In this document: positions 1 through 5,055 of the stretch, in pieces
Position numbering within the stretch: the first letter of the stretch is position 1
How the letters are laid out: every line of letters starts with the position of its first letter
Assembly: GCF_900129965.1 (NCBI RefSeq)
Contig: NZ_FQXM01000059.1
Span: 1 to 5,055 of the forward strand
Reading direction: 5' to 3'
DNA from: Clostridium grantii DSM 8605
GTDB lineage: Bacteria; Bacillota; Clostridia; Clostridiales; Clostridiaceae
DNA length: 5,055 nt
Position numbers and translations under genes: made by a program
The notes under the pieces: model-generated
Database searches by the model: none
Seen by the model: the letters and a program-made list of their open reading frames with translations, nothing else
What the model was told of the DNA's origin: nothing

Positions 1-88
1 CCCTGGAAGACTACCAGGTTGATAGGTCAGAGGTGTAAGTACAGTAATGTATTAAGCTGACTGATACTAATAGGTCGAGGGCTTGATC
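1..88 (+). rRNA. 23S ribosomal RNA, 3' end (partial)
   Basis: The first bases match the conserved 3' end of bacterial 23S rRNA, including the helix around GTTGATAGGTCAGAGGTGTA and the terminal CTGATACTAATAGGTCGAGG segment. The gene enters from outside the window on the left. The 3' boundary is set by analogy with the E. coli end and could be off by a few bases. It is followed by a short spacer and a 5S gene, the usual 23S-5S order. Confidence 0.96.
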
Positions 89-107
89 AATTTAATTAAT
101 TCACTAT

Positions 108-157
108 GCAATTTTGAATGCAACATTCGAAAGCAATTTTGAATGAATAATTCAAAA
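108..157 (+). repeat. Two tandem hairpins in the 23S-5S spacer
   Basis: The 13-base word GCAATTTTGAATG occurs at 108-120 and again at 133-145. Each copy is the left arm of a hairpin: 112-120 pairs with 124-132 (loop CAA, one G-T wobble), and TTTTGAAT at 137-144 pairs perfectly with ATTCAAAA at 150-157. Their place between 23S and 5S suggests a role in processing the rRNA precursor; that role is inferred, the pairing is seen directly. Confidence 0.6.
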
Positions 158-169
158 ACAACTAAATAA

Positions 170-285
170 TCTGGTGATTATAGCTTGAAGGCAACACCCG
201 TTCCCATTCCGAACACGATGGTTAAGCTTCAACACGCTGATGGTACTGCATGGGTGACTGTGTGGGAGAGTAAGTCGTTGCCAGG
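170..285 (+). rRNA. rrf: 5S ribosomal RNA
   Basis: This is a complete 5S gene of about 116 bases. The 5' end CTGGTG pairs with the 3' end TGCCAG to form the closing helix. The interior carries the conserved 5S core, ACACCCGTTCCCATTCCGAA, and the GGGAGAGTAAG block near the 3' end. It is the last gene of the left rRNA operon and is followed directly by a terminator hairpin. The ends are uncertain by one to three bases. Confidence 0.96.
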
Positions 286-290
286 TAAAT

Positions 291-323
291 AAAAACTCTA
301 CTTTTAAATAAGTAGAGTTTTTT
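291..323 (+). terminator. Bidirectional rho-independent terminator of the rRNA operon
   Basis: ACTCTACTT (295-303) pairs perfectly with AAGTAGAGT (310-318) around a six-base loop. The stem is extended by the A run at 291-294 against the T run at 319-322. A T tract follows on the plus strand and, because of the A run, also on the minus strand. It therefore can end the 5S transcript and also the minus-strand DUF2325 locus, whose stop codon lies about 30 bases to its right. Confidence 0.88.
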
Positions 324-356
324 GTTTTAAATAAGTAGAGTTTTTTGTTTTAAATA
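302..356. repeat. Tandem duplication of the terminator 3' arm (23-base unit)
   Basis: A 23-base unit is present at 302-324 and again, identical, at 325-347, followed by nine bases of a third copy at 348-356. The unit contains the loop, the descending stem arm and the T tract of the terminator. The second copy offers an alternative pairing partner for the ascending arm at 291-303. The partial third copy contains the TAA stop codon (350-352) of the convergent DUF2325 frame. Confidence 0.9.
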
Positions 357-1111
357 TATCTTTTATAATCATTTAATCTTCTCTTCTTTATATCATTTGA
401 AACTAATTTTTCAAGTTCATCGATAATCTCTTCTTCTACTAAGTCAATATTTGTTTTTCCTATATAGCCGAATTTAATCTTATGTGATCTTATAAAGTTA
501 ATAGCTTTATAATAGGTGGCATGATCCATATACCCAGTATAAAAAAATACATAATCACATTGGGCTAGAATATTAACATCAAAAGTTGCAATAAATCCGT
601 TTAAAGACCTTATAGTTGGGTAGTTCTCTCTAAATTTTCTTCTCCATTCTTTAGTTCCACCTATGATAATAATGTTTTTATTTTTAATATAATATTCTAA
701 AGTATTTTTAGAAGGTGATGGAATATAATCATTATTTATCTTAAATATATATTCACGTAAAGTATTTAATTCATTTCTATATGCTTTTTCTGATAATAAT
801 TGTGTTTCAATATGATTAATTTTGTTTTGCATGTGGCTTAATTGTAAACTATTTTCTTTATTTAACTTGCAGATTTTGTTGTTCAAAATGGATTTAAAGT
901 TTATATTTTCATTATCAAGAAGTGCTATTTTATATAAAAAATCCTTATTTTCTTTTTCAACAATATTTAATTTTTTCTGCAAAGAATCTATTTTAATAAG
1001 TAAGGTTTCTTGGTTATTTTCAAAATATAAATCTTTAGACTTCTTATATTCCTTAATTAAAGATTTGATAAAAATACCACTTACAATTGTTTGGATTATT
1101 ATTTTAGGGTC
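350..1111 (-). pseudogene. DUF2325 domain protein, C-terminal part (downstream of in-frame TGA)
   Basis: This frame is open from directly after the TGA at 1112-1114 to a TAA at 350-352. It has no ATG, GTG or TTG until a TTG at position 982, which lacks a clear ribosome binding site; from there it would encode 210 residues. Counted from that TTG, residues 1-80 are rich in K, E, N and L with heptad-like spacing, consistent with a coiled coil. Residues about 103-190 match DUF2325 (PF10087): a strand ending in IIIIGG, a second strand CDYVFFYTG, then a conserved histidine (DHATYYKA) and a final strand IKFGYIG. The molecular role of DUF2325 is not known to me. The frame is the same as that of the upstream 278-residue reading frame, so I read both as one gene of 532 codons split by a nonsense codon. 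An independently translated C-terminal protein is possible but lacks start signals. Confidence 0.75.
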
Positions 1112-1948
1112 TCATGAGGTATTACCTGCTTTTATATAAGCTAATAATATATCATCTATATTTATATAATTAGATTCTGAAAAAAGTAAATTTATATCAA
1201 GCTTATTAATGATAAAGAAGTTTTCTAATATTGCGCTTAATTCTGTAATAGCCTTAATATTGATATTCAGAATATCTTTATAGCTATTGATTTTACCATA
1301 TTCTCTTTTTAACAGAGTTTTAATTTCTTTTATTTCAGATTTGTGTAATTCTAATTCTTTAGAAATATCTCTAGTTATAGGATTATAGAATTCAAAACTT
1401 TTCAAATCATTAATAATTGATTTGATAAATCCATGGTCAACAGCATCCACAGAACGATATATGCTAAAGTAAAAATATACGGCAGCTTCTAATCTTCCGG
1501 TTATCTTACGAGTGATTTTATCTAATTGAAAATATTTTATAGCTAATTCTTTTTTGTTGTGTTTTTTAACAGCATTGAAGACTATAGGATAATGCTTTCT
1601 CAGTAAATTGACCATGGTATTTCTTAAGTTATAATTCTGTTCTGCAATTAAAAGAAGACCAAGTACTTTTCTGCCTTGAATTTCTTGTTCAAGTGTACCT
1701 CCTGTTATGATAACATGATTGCCACAGGAAGAATTTTTAACTGCTTTATAGTAGTTAATTTCATCAAGATCATATAGTTTATTAATATCTTTTTTCATTT
1801 CAGAGTTTTTTGTCATTGAAATACTAATATTCGCTAATATATAATTTTTAAAAATCTCATCCGAAATATTCCAATTTTCCCCTATCATCTTTGAAAAAAT
1901 TTCTATGTTTAAAGAATCGTTATATAAAATTCTCTTAGGTAAATTCAT
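1112..1948 (-). CDS. Hypothetical protein; N-terminal part of a split DUF2325 gene
   Basis: This frame encodes 278 residues and starts at an ATG (1946-1948) with a strong AAAGGAG ribosome binding site nine bases upstream. I do not recognise a named domain. It appears soluble and largely alpha-helical, with a GNHVIITGG segment near residue 77 followed by a helical region (residues about 86-180) and a charged, possibly coiled-coil stretch at about 195-220. It ends at a TGA, and the same frame then continues open for another 253 codons into a coiled coil plus DUF2325 domain. The simplest reading is a 532-codon gene with a premature stop; the product as it stands would lack the DUF2325 domain. 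A promoter lies about 115 bases upstream, and transcription converges on the rRNA operon terminator. It could alternatively be a genuine separate protein, but the absence of a start for the downstream half argues against this. Confidence 0.7.
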   Translation of the reverse strand: MNLPKRILYNDSLNIEIFSKMIGENWNISDEIFKNYILANISISMTKNSEMKKDINKLYDLDEINYYKAVKNSSCGNHVIITGGTLEQEIQGRKVLGLLLIAEQNYNLRNTMVNLLRKHYPIVFNAVKKHNKKELAIKYFQLDKITRKITGRLEAAVYFYFSIYRSVDAVDHGFIKSIINDLKSFEFYNPITRDISKELELHKSEIKEIKTLLKREYGKINSYKDILNINIKAITELSAILENFFIINKLDINLLFSESNYINIDDILLAYIKAGNTS

Positions 1949-1957
1949 AGTATTTTG

Positions 1958-1964
1958 CTCCTTT
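1958..1964 (-). promoter_or_regulatory. Ribosome binding site of the split DUF2325 gene
   Basis: On the minus strand AAAGGAG lies nine bases before the ATG at 1946-1948. This near-perfect Shine-Dalgarno sequence fixes the start of the 278-residue frame and contrasts with the absence of any such site before the downstream DUF2325 half. Confidence 0.8.
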
Positions 1965-2062
1965 CGGAAGAATTAGCTTTTAGTGTAGTTTTATTGCTTT
2001 TGCTAGTTGATTACTATAGGGTTTAATTTTTATGAAAAATAAATTGTTTTTATATAAAGTAT

Positions 2063-2091
2063 ATTATAATGCTAAAAGCTATAGAAAACAA
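2063..2091 (-). promoter_or_regulatory. Sigma-A type promoter for the minus-strand DUF2325 locus
   Basis: On the minus strand TTGTTT (2086-2091) is separated by exactly 17 bases from a perfect TATAAT (2063-2068). The predicted start of transcription is near 2056, giving a leader of about 108 bases before the ATG. The -35 has four of six consensus bases. A 10-base inverted repeat has one arm in the spacer (2072-2081) and the other near the ribosome binding site (1974-1983). Confidence 0.6.
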
Positions 2092-2232
2092 CACAAATAT
2101 TACTATATTAACAATAAATAAGTTTAATTTTTAACAAATACATAAAACAAAATCATATTAATTTATAAAAGGTACATAATTATAAGTTAGTAAAATATAT
2201 TCAAAAGTTATATGAAATATATGTTAAAATAA
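2092..2232. other. AT-rich divergent intergenic region
   Basis: No gene is supported between the minus-strand promoter and the first coding-like codon at 2233. The stretch is very AT-rich. A possible weak plus-strand promoter is TTAACA (2131-2136), 17 bases, CATATT (2154-2159), which could serve the genes to the right. The frame of the flavodoxin-like remnant can be followed a little further left, but only through a TAA at 2230-2232, so upstream coding sequence, if it was ever here, is decayed beyond recognition. Confidence 0.4.
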
Positions 2233-2631
2233 GATTATGGTTATTATGTTTTTGGTGCACCAATAAATGCAGAATGTTATCCAATAAATTTTTCTAGTTG
2301 GATGAGGAATAATTTAAAGAGTGTAGATAATAAGAAAACAATAATATTTTCTACACAAGCATCGTCATCAGCTGTAGCTGGGAATATTTTAAAAGGTAGT
2401 GTTGAAAAGAAAGGTTGTATGTTTGGTGCAATAAATAGAGAAGGTTTGAGAAGAGAGTTTTTTATACCAGAGCATTTTGAAATTATTATGGTAATATCTC
2501 TTGGTAAACCAAGTGAGGAAGTGGTACTTGAGGAAATTGATGAAAGTGGTGATATAAAATATTGGAGAGATGAAAAAGGCGTGCATCATGTTCCTAAAAG
2601 AAAATTAGAAGATTTAATATTAGATATTTAG
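2233..2631 (+). pseudogene. Chimeric remnant: flavodoxin-like segment joined to nitroreductase C-terminus
   Basis: The frame is open from 2233 to a TAG at 2629-2631. It has an internal ATG at 2302, but no ribosome binding site precedes that ATG and family similarity starts before it. The first ~40 codons (YYVFGAPINAE, then KKTIIFSTQAS) resemble the middle of a flavodoxin or EFR1-type flavoprotein, with the strand-loop pattern around FGAPI and IIFST. From roughly GCMFGAINREGLRREF onward it matches the end of FMN nitroreductase-family proteins (PF00881), including IPEHFEI, SLGKP and the C-terminal DIKYWRDEKGVHHVPKR. The two families are not normally joined there, and each is only a fragment: the FMN-binding N-terminal portions of both are missing. 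The junction falls between about 2359 and 2418. I read this as a non-functional recombination product. A short 109-residue protein from 2302 is possible but would lack a complete fold. Confidence 0.72.
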
Positions 2632-2640
2632 ATATATAGA

Positions 2641-2645
2641 AAGGA
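2641..2645 (+). promoter_or_regulatory. Ribosome binding site deciding the start of the dehydrogenase
   Basis: AAGGA at 2641-2645 lies ten bases before the ATG at 2656. A TTG six bases upstream of that ATG (2650) is in frame but would sit only four bases from this site, so ATG 2656 is preferred. Confidence 0.6.
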
Positions 2646-2655
2646 ATGATTGCAA

Positions 2656-3636
2656 ATGAAAATATTAGCTTATAGTCACAGACCGGATGAAACTGAGTAT
2701 TTTAATGAATTCAGTGAAAAATACGATGTTGAAATTGTATTGTGTGATGATGAACCAAATTTTAATAATGTAGAATTAGCAAAAGGATTTGAATGTATTA
2801 GTATAGTTACAACAATAATATCAGGTGAGTTAGTTGAAAAATTTCATCAGGTAGGAGTAAAATTTATTTCTACAAGAACTGTTGGATATGATCATATAGA
2901 TATAGAGAAAGCTAAAGAAATTGGAATTCATGTAGGGAATGCTACATATTCACCTAATAGTGTGGCAGATTATACAACTATGTTAATACTGATGGCAATT
3001 AGAAAAGTTAAGCTTATTATGGAGCGAAGTAAAGTGCAGGATTATTCTTTAAAAAAAGTTAGAGGGAAAGAATTACATAATTTAACGGTGGGGGTTATAG
3101 GTACTGGGAGAATTGGACAAACAGTTATTAAACAGTTAAGTGGATTCGACTGCAAAATTCTAGCTTGTGATGTATATGAAAGTGAAAGTGTAAAAACATA
3201 TGCTGAATACATTGATTTAGAAACCTTATATAAAAATAGTGATATTATAACATTGCATATGCCAGCTACAGAGGATAATTATCATATGATTAATAAAAAG
3301 TCTATGGAAAAAATGAAAGACGGAGTTTTTATTATAAATACTGCTCGTGGATCATTAATTAATACAACTGAATTAATAGAGGCAATTGAGGAGCGAAAAG
3401 TAGATGGAGTAGCTTTAGATGTTATTGAGAATGAAACTGATATTTATTATAAAGATTTAAAGGATGAAATATTAAATAATAAAGAATTAGCAATTTTGAA
3501 TTCTTTTCCTAATACAATACTTACACCACACACAGCTTTTTATACTGACCAAGCGGTAAGTGATATGGTAGAAAATTCAGTGAAAAGCTGTATATTATTT
3601 TTGGAAGGTAATGAAAATCCATGGAAAGTTAGTTAA
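2656..3636 (+). CDS. D-lactate dehydrogenase / VanH-like D-2-hydroxyacid dehydrogenase
   Basis: The gene encodes 326 residues from ATG 2656, close to the usual length of D-lactate dehydrogenases and VanH (about 320-335). These cytoplasmic enzymes reduce 2-keto acids such as pyruvate to D-2-hydroxy acids with NADH. The catalytic domain is split around the nucleotide-binding domain as in the family. Visible landmarks are STRTVGYDHID (about 72-82), YSPNSVADYT (98-107), the Rossmann glycine motif GTGRIG (149-154), an aspartate at about 172 ending the second strand, which favours NAD over NADP, the catalytic arginine in NTARGS (231), glutamate in DVIE (258) and histidine in TPHTAFYT (292). The TPHTAFYTDQA ending and the TRTVGYDHID block are typical of the D-LDH/VanH branch. 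No D-Ala-D-Lac ligase or vanX lies in the window, so fermentative or general 2-hydroxyacid metabolism is more likely than glycopeptide resistance. It sits 24 bases after a pseudogene and has no obvious strong promoter of its own. Confidence 0.9.
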   Translation: MKILAYSHRPDETEYFNEFSEKYDVEIVLCDDEPNFNNVELAKGFECISIVTTIISGELVEKFHQVGVKFISTRTVGYDHIDIEKAKEIGIHVGNATYSPNSVADYTTMLILMAIRKVKLIMERSKVQDYSLKKVRGKELHNLTVGVIGTGRIGQTVIKQLSGFDCKILACDVYESESVKTYAEYIDLETLYKNSDIITLHMPATEDNYHMINKKSMEKMKDGVFIINTARGSLINTTELIEAIEERKVDGVALDVIENETDIYYKDLKDEILNNKELAILNSFPNTILTPHTAFYTDQAVSDMVENSVKSCILFLEGNENPWKVS

Positions 3637-3716
3637 TATTTATGCTATTGAACTTCTGTAATTGATGTAATGGAGTTATCAAACCAACTTAAAAAATTAT
3701 TTTAAAAATTGCTGAT

Positions 3717-3721
3717 AGGAG
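3717..3721 (+). promoter_or_regulatory. Ribosome binding site of the acetyltransferase gene
   Basis: AGGAG ends six bases before the ATG at 3728. It is a strong, well-spaced site, which shows that the translation start of the interrupted acetyltransferase is still intact. The 91 bases between the dehydrogenase and this gene contain no clear terminator, so the two may be cotranscribed. Confidence 0.75.
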
Positions 3722-3727
3722 AATAAT

Positions 3728-4273
3728 ATGTGTGATAAACAAGAAGAAACTAAATTAAATTATACTATTAGGTCTATTAGAAGCTCAGATGCAGAAGCAG
3801 TTTATAATCTTAGGATAATGGATGGAGTTAGAGAAAATACAATGAGTTTATTTTCACAGAGAGTAGAAAAAACAGAAGAATTTATAAAAAAATTATCTGG
3901 TGATGACCATGTTATGGTAGCTGAAATTGAAGAAAAAGTAATTAAAAAAGTGGTTGGGATTGTGGGTCTTAATGTTATAAAGCAACCAGGATCAAGACAT
4001 TGTGGATATTTAGTAATAAGTGTAGATAAAAATTTTCAAGGATTAGGTATTGGAAAAGCTCTTATGGAGAAAATTATCGATATAGCCGATAATTGGTTGA
4101 TGTTAATAAGGATAGAACTAGGAGTTTTTACAGACAATATAGCAGCTATTAACTTATATAAGTACTTTTGATTTCTCGTAGAAGGGGAGAAAAAGTATGC
4201 ACTTATTAGTAATGGAAAATATGAGAATCAATATATCATGGCAAGGTATAACGATAAGTTAGTAAAAAGTTAG
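3728..4273 (+). pseudogene. GNAT family N-acetyltransferase, interrupted by in-frame TGA
   Basis: The frame starts at ATG 3728 behind a good ribosome binding site. It reads 147 residues to a TGA at 4169-4171, then continues in the same frame to a TAG at 4271-4273, giving 181 codons in all, a normal GNAT length. GNAT enzymes transfer an acetyl group from acetyl-CoA to an amine; the substrate here is unknown. Visible are the N-terminal IRSIRSSDAEAVYNL (about 14-28), the strand GYLVISVD (93-100), the acetyl-CoA pyrophosphate-binding motif QGLGIGKAL (104-112), and IELGVFTDNIAAINLY (129-144). Beyond the TGA the frame encodes GEKKYALI and YIMARYNDKL, the usual end of this subfamily. Relatives have a phenylalanine-glycine-phenylalanine pattern after NLYK, so the TGA replaces an expected glycine (GGA to TGA is one change). 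As it stands the product would lose its last strands and is probably inactive, unless the stop is read through. Confidence 0.82.
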
Positions 4274-4283
4274 ATGTATATAA

Positions 4284-4496
4284 TCCGGTAGAAAATCACT
4301 TGGTTACTACTGGATTTATGATTTTACAGCTCTTTTTAAAGGGATAATTACTTCACGAACATTAGATTATGGTTGGCTTATTTTAGATAACAGCTTTAAG
4401 ATTATAGCTAGACTGAGATGTGAGGAAACTAGTATATTTAATGAAGTTTTGGAAACGAGTAGAGTTTATATCGGTAAAATCAAATTTACTTTATAA
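4284..4496 (+). pseudogene. Unidentified 70-codon open stretch without a start codon
   Basis: A frame directly after a TAA at 4281-4283 stays open for 70 codons to a TAA at 4494-4496. It has no ATG near its beginning and no ribosome binding site. The translation has a protein-like composition, with aromatic-rich LGYYWIYDFTALF at the start and the block DYGWLILDNSFKIIARLRC in the middle, more varied than expected from random AT-rich DNA. I do not recognise a family. It lies 10 bases after the acetyltransferase frame and before the rRNA leader. It may be the tail of a gene whose front has been lost, or a chance open frame. Confidence 0.3.
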
Positions 4497-4703
4497 AATT
4501 TATTAGTAAAAAGATTTAACAAACTCATCCTAGCGTGCCCATATGAGTAATATAGAGTAAAATTTAGTAATATAGATATATAGTTAGTTAATTTGACATA
4601 AAAGCCAGATTAGCAGAAATATTCATTAGTTTTAAATGATAAGATATTCCTTGTCGCCAAGAGAACTAAGAAAAATGTCGAAAGATAAGTTTTGAAAAAA
4701 CTC
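4497..4703 (+). other. Upstream part of the rRNA promoter region, no gene seen
   Basis: I see no gene in this stretch. It holds an 11-base direct repeat AGTAATATAGA (4546-4556 and 4566-4576), a TTGACA at 4593-4598 without a well-spaced -10 partner, and, at 4643-4668, a GATATTC followed by TGTCGCCAAGA. That last block resembles the -10 and start region of the main rRNA promoter downstream (GATATTC at 4725, TGTCGCAAGA at 4741) and could be a degenerate second promoter copy. Confidence 0.4.
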
Positions 4704-4732
4704 TTGACAACATGGAAAATAAGTGATATTCT
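4704..4732 (+). promoter_or_regulatory. rRNA operon promoter
   Basis: A perfect TTGACA (4704-4709) is separated by exactly 17 bases from TATTCT (4727-4732). The predicted transcript starts near 4740, giving a leader of about 150 bases before the 16S gene. Position, orientation and the perfect -35 fit a strong vegetative rRNA promoter. Confidence 0.8.
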
Positions 4733-4779
4733 AGATAAGCTGTCGCAAGATGGTAACAAGAAATTCACAAAACAGAAAT

Positions 4780-4793
4780 TGATCTTTGAAAAT
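4780..4793 (+). promoter_or_regulatory. boxA-like antitermination element in the rRNA leader
   Basis: TGATCTTTGAAAAT resembles the boxA sequence found in rRNA leaders of Firmicutes, which recruits NusB/NusE for antitermination. It lies about 40 bases after the predicted start of transcription and 95 before 16S. Nearby, ATAGAAT (4807-4813) can pair with ATTCTAT (4829-4835), a leader hairpin of unknown role. Confidence 0.6.
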
Positions 4794-4887
4794 TAAACAG
4801 AGAATGATAGAATAAATTCCAGTAATGGATTCTATGTAAAATGCCAGTCAATAATTTAAGTAAATGAGTAAACAGATTAAACTTTTT

Positions 4888-5055
4888 AAATTGAGAGTTT
4901 GATCCTGGCTCAGGACGAACGCTGGCGGCGTGCTTAACACATGCAAGTCGAGCGATGAAGTTCCTTCGGGAACGGATTAGCGGCAGACGGGTGAGTAACA
5001 CGTGGGCAACCTACCTCGAAGTGGGGGATAGCCTTCCGAAAGGAAGATTAATACC
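4888..5055 (+). rRNA. rrs: 16S ribosomal RNA, 5' end (partial)
   Basis: The sequence carries the universal 16S 5' signature GAGTTTGATCCTGGCTCAG, then GACGAACGCTGGCGGCGTGC and GACGGGTGAGTAACACGTGG. The variable V1 hairpin (GATGAAGTTCCTTCGGGAAC) and the GGAAGATTAATACC ending are typical of Clostridium sensu stricto. The gene leaves the window on the right. The 5' boundary is set by analogy with E. coli, with a few bases of uncertainty. Confidence 0.97.

Noticed and set aside
822..1139. Plus-strand open frame of 105 codons
   Set aside because: It lies opposite the DUF2325 coding frame, has no ribosome binding site and a low-complexity F/L/S/I-rich translation typical of an antisense shadow.
2389..2589. 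Minus-strand open frame of 66 codons
   Set aside because: It is antisense to the nitroreductase-like remnant, whose translation matches a known family; this one does not.
2650..2655. TTG at 2650 as start of the dehydrogenase
   Set aside because: It is only four bases from the ribosome binding site; the ATG at 2656 has better spacing and is the stronger start codon.
2656..3636. Vancomycin resistance operon
   Set aside because: Only the VanH-like dehydrogenase is present; the neighbours are an oxidoreductase remnant and an acetyltransferase, with no ligase, dipeptidase or two-component regulator.
4169..4192. Selenocysteine insertion at the GNAT TGA
   Set aside because: TTTCTC at 4172-4177 can pair with GAGAAA at 4187-4192 just after the TGA, but the stem is short and directly abuts the codon. 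The family has glycine, not cysteine, at this position.
4765..5001. Minus-strand open frame of 78 codons
   Set aside because: It runs antisense through the rRNA leader and the 16S gene, so it is not a protein gene.
1..5055. CRISPR array, tRNA gene, transposase or insertion sequence
   Set aside because: No spaced repeats of suitable length, no tRNA cloverleaf signature between or beside the rRNA genes, and no transposase motif or terminal inverted repeats were seen.

Overview
The window is AT-rich low-GC Gram-positive DNA. The rRNA sequence at both ends and the protein sequences point to Clostridium in the strict sense (Clostridiaceae); I do not assign a species. It is the interval between two ribosomal RNA operons in the same orientation. 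The 3' end of a 23S gene and a complete 5S gene lie at the left edge (1-285). The promoter, leader and first ~170 bases of a 16S gene lie at the right edge (about 4700-5055). About 4.6 kb separates them.

Left part (287-1948): a bidirectional terminator, partly duplicated in tandem, closes the left rRNA operon. It also lies at the 3' end of a minus-strand locus that runs towards it. That locus reads as one 532-codon frame split by a single in-frame TGA. It encodes an unrecognised alpha-helical N-terminal region, a coiled coil and a C-terminal DUF2325 domain. A good sigma-A type promoter (2063-2091) and a strong ribosome binding site precede it.

Middle and right part (2233-4496), plus strand: (1) a start-less remnant that joins a flavodoxin-like segment to the C-terminal end of a nitroreductase; (2) an intact D-lactate dehydrogenase / VanH-type 2-hydroxyacid dehydrogenase, the only fully convincing intact protein gene here; (3) a GNAT acetyltransferase interrupted by an in-frame TGA exactly where the family normally has glycine; (4) a 70-codon open stretch without a start codon, unidentified. 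The stretch after 4496 is the promoter and leader region of the next rRNA operon.

Overall this looks like a decaying accessory pocket trapped between two rRNA operons: three of the four recognisable protein loci are broken. I see no defence system, CRISPR array, transposase or tRNA gene. The most notable signals are the two single in-frame TGA interruptions of otherwise well-preserved frames, the flavodoxin-nitroreductase chimera, and the terminator duplication that reaches the stop codon of the convergent gene.
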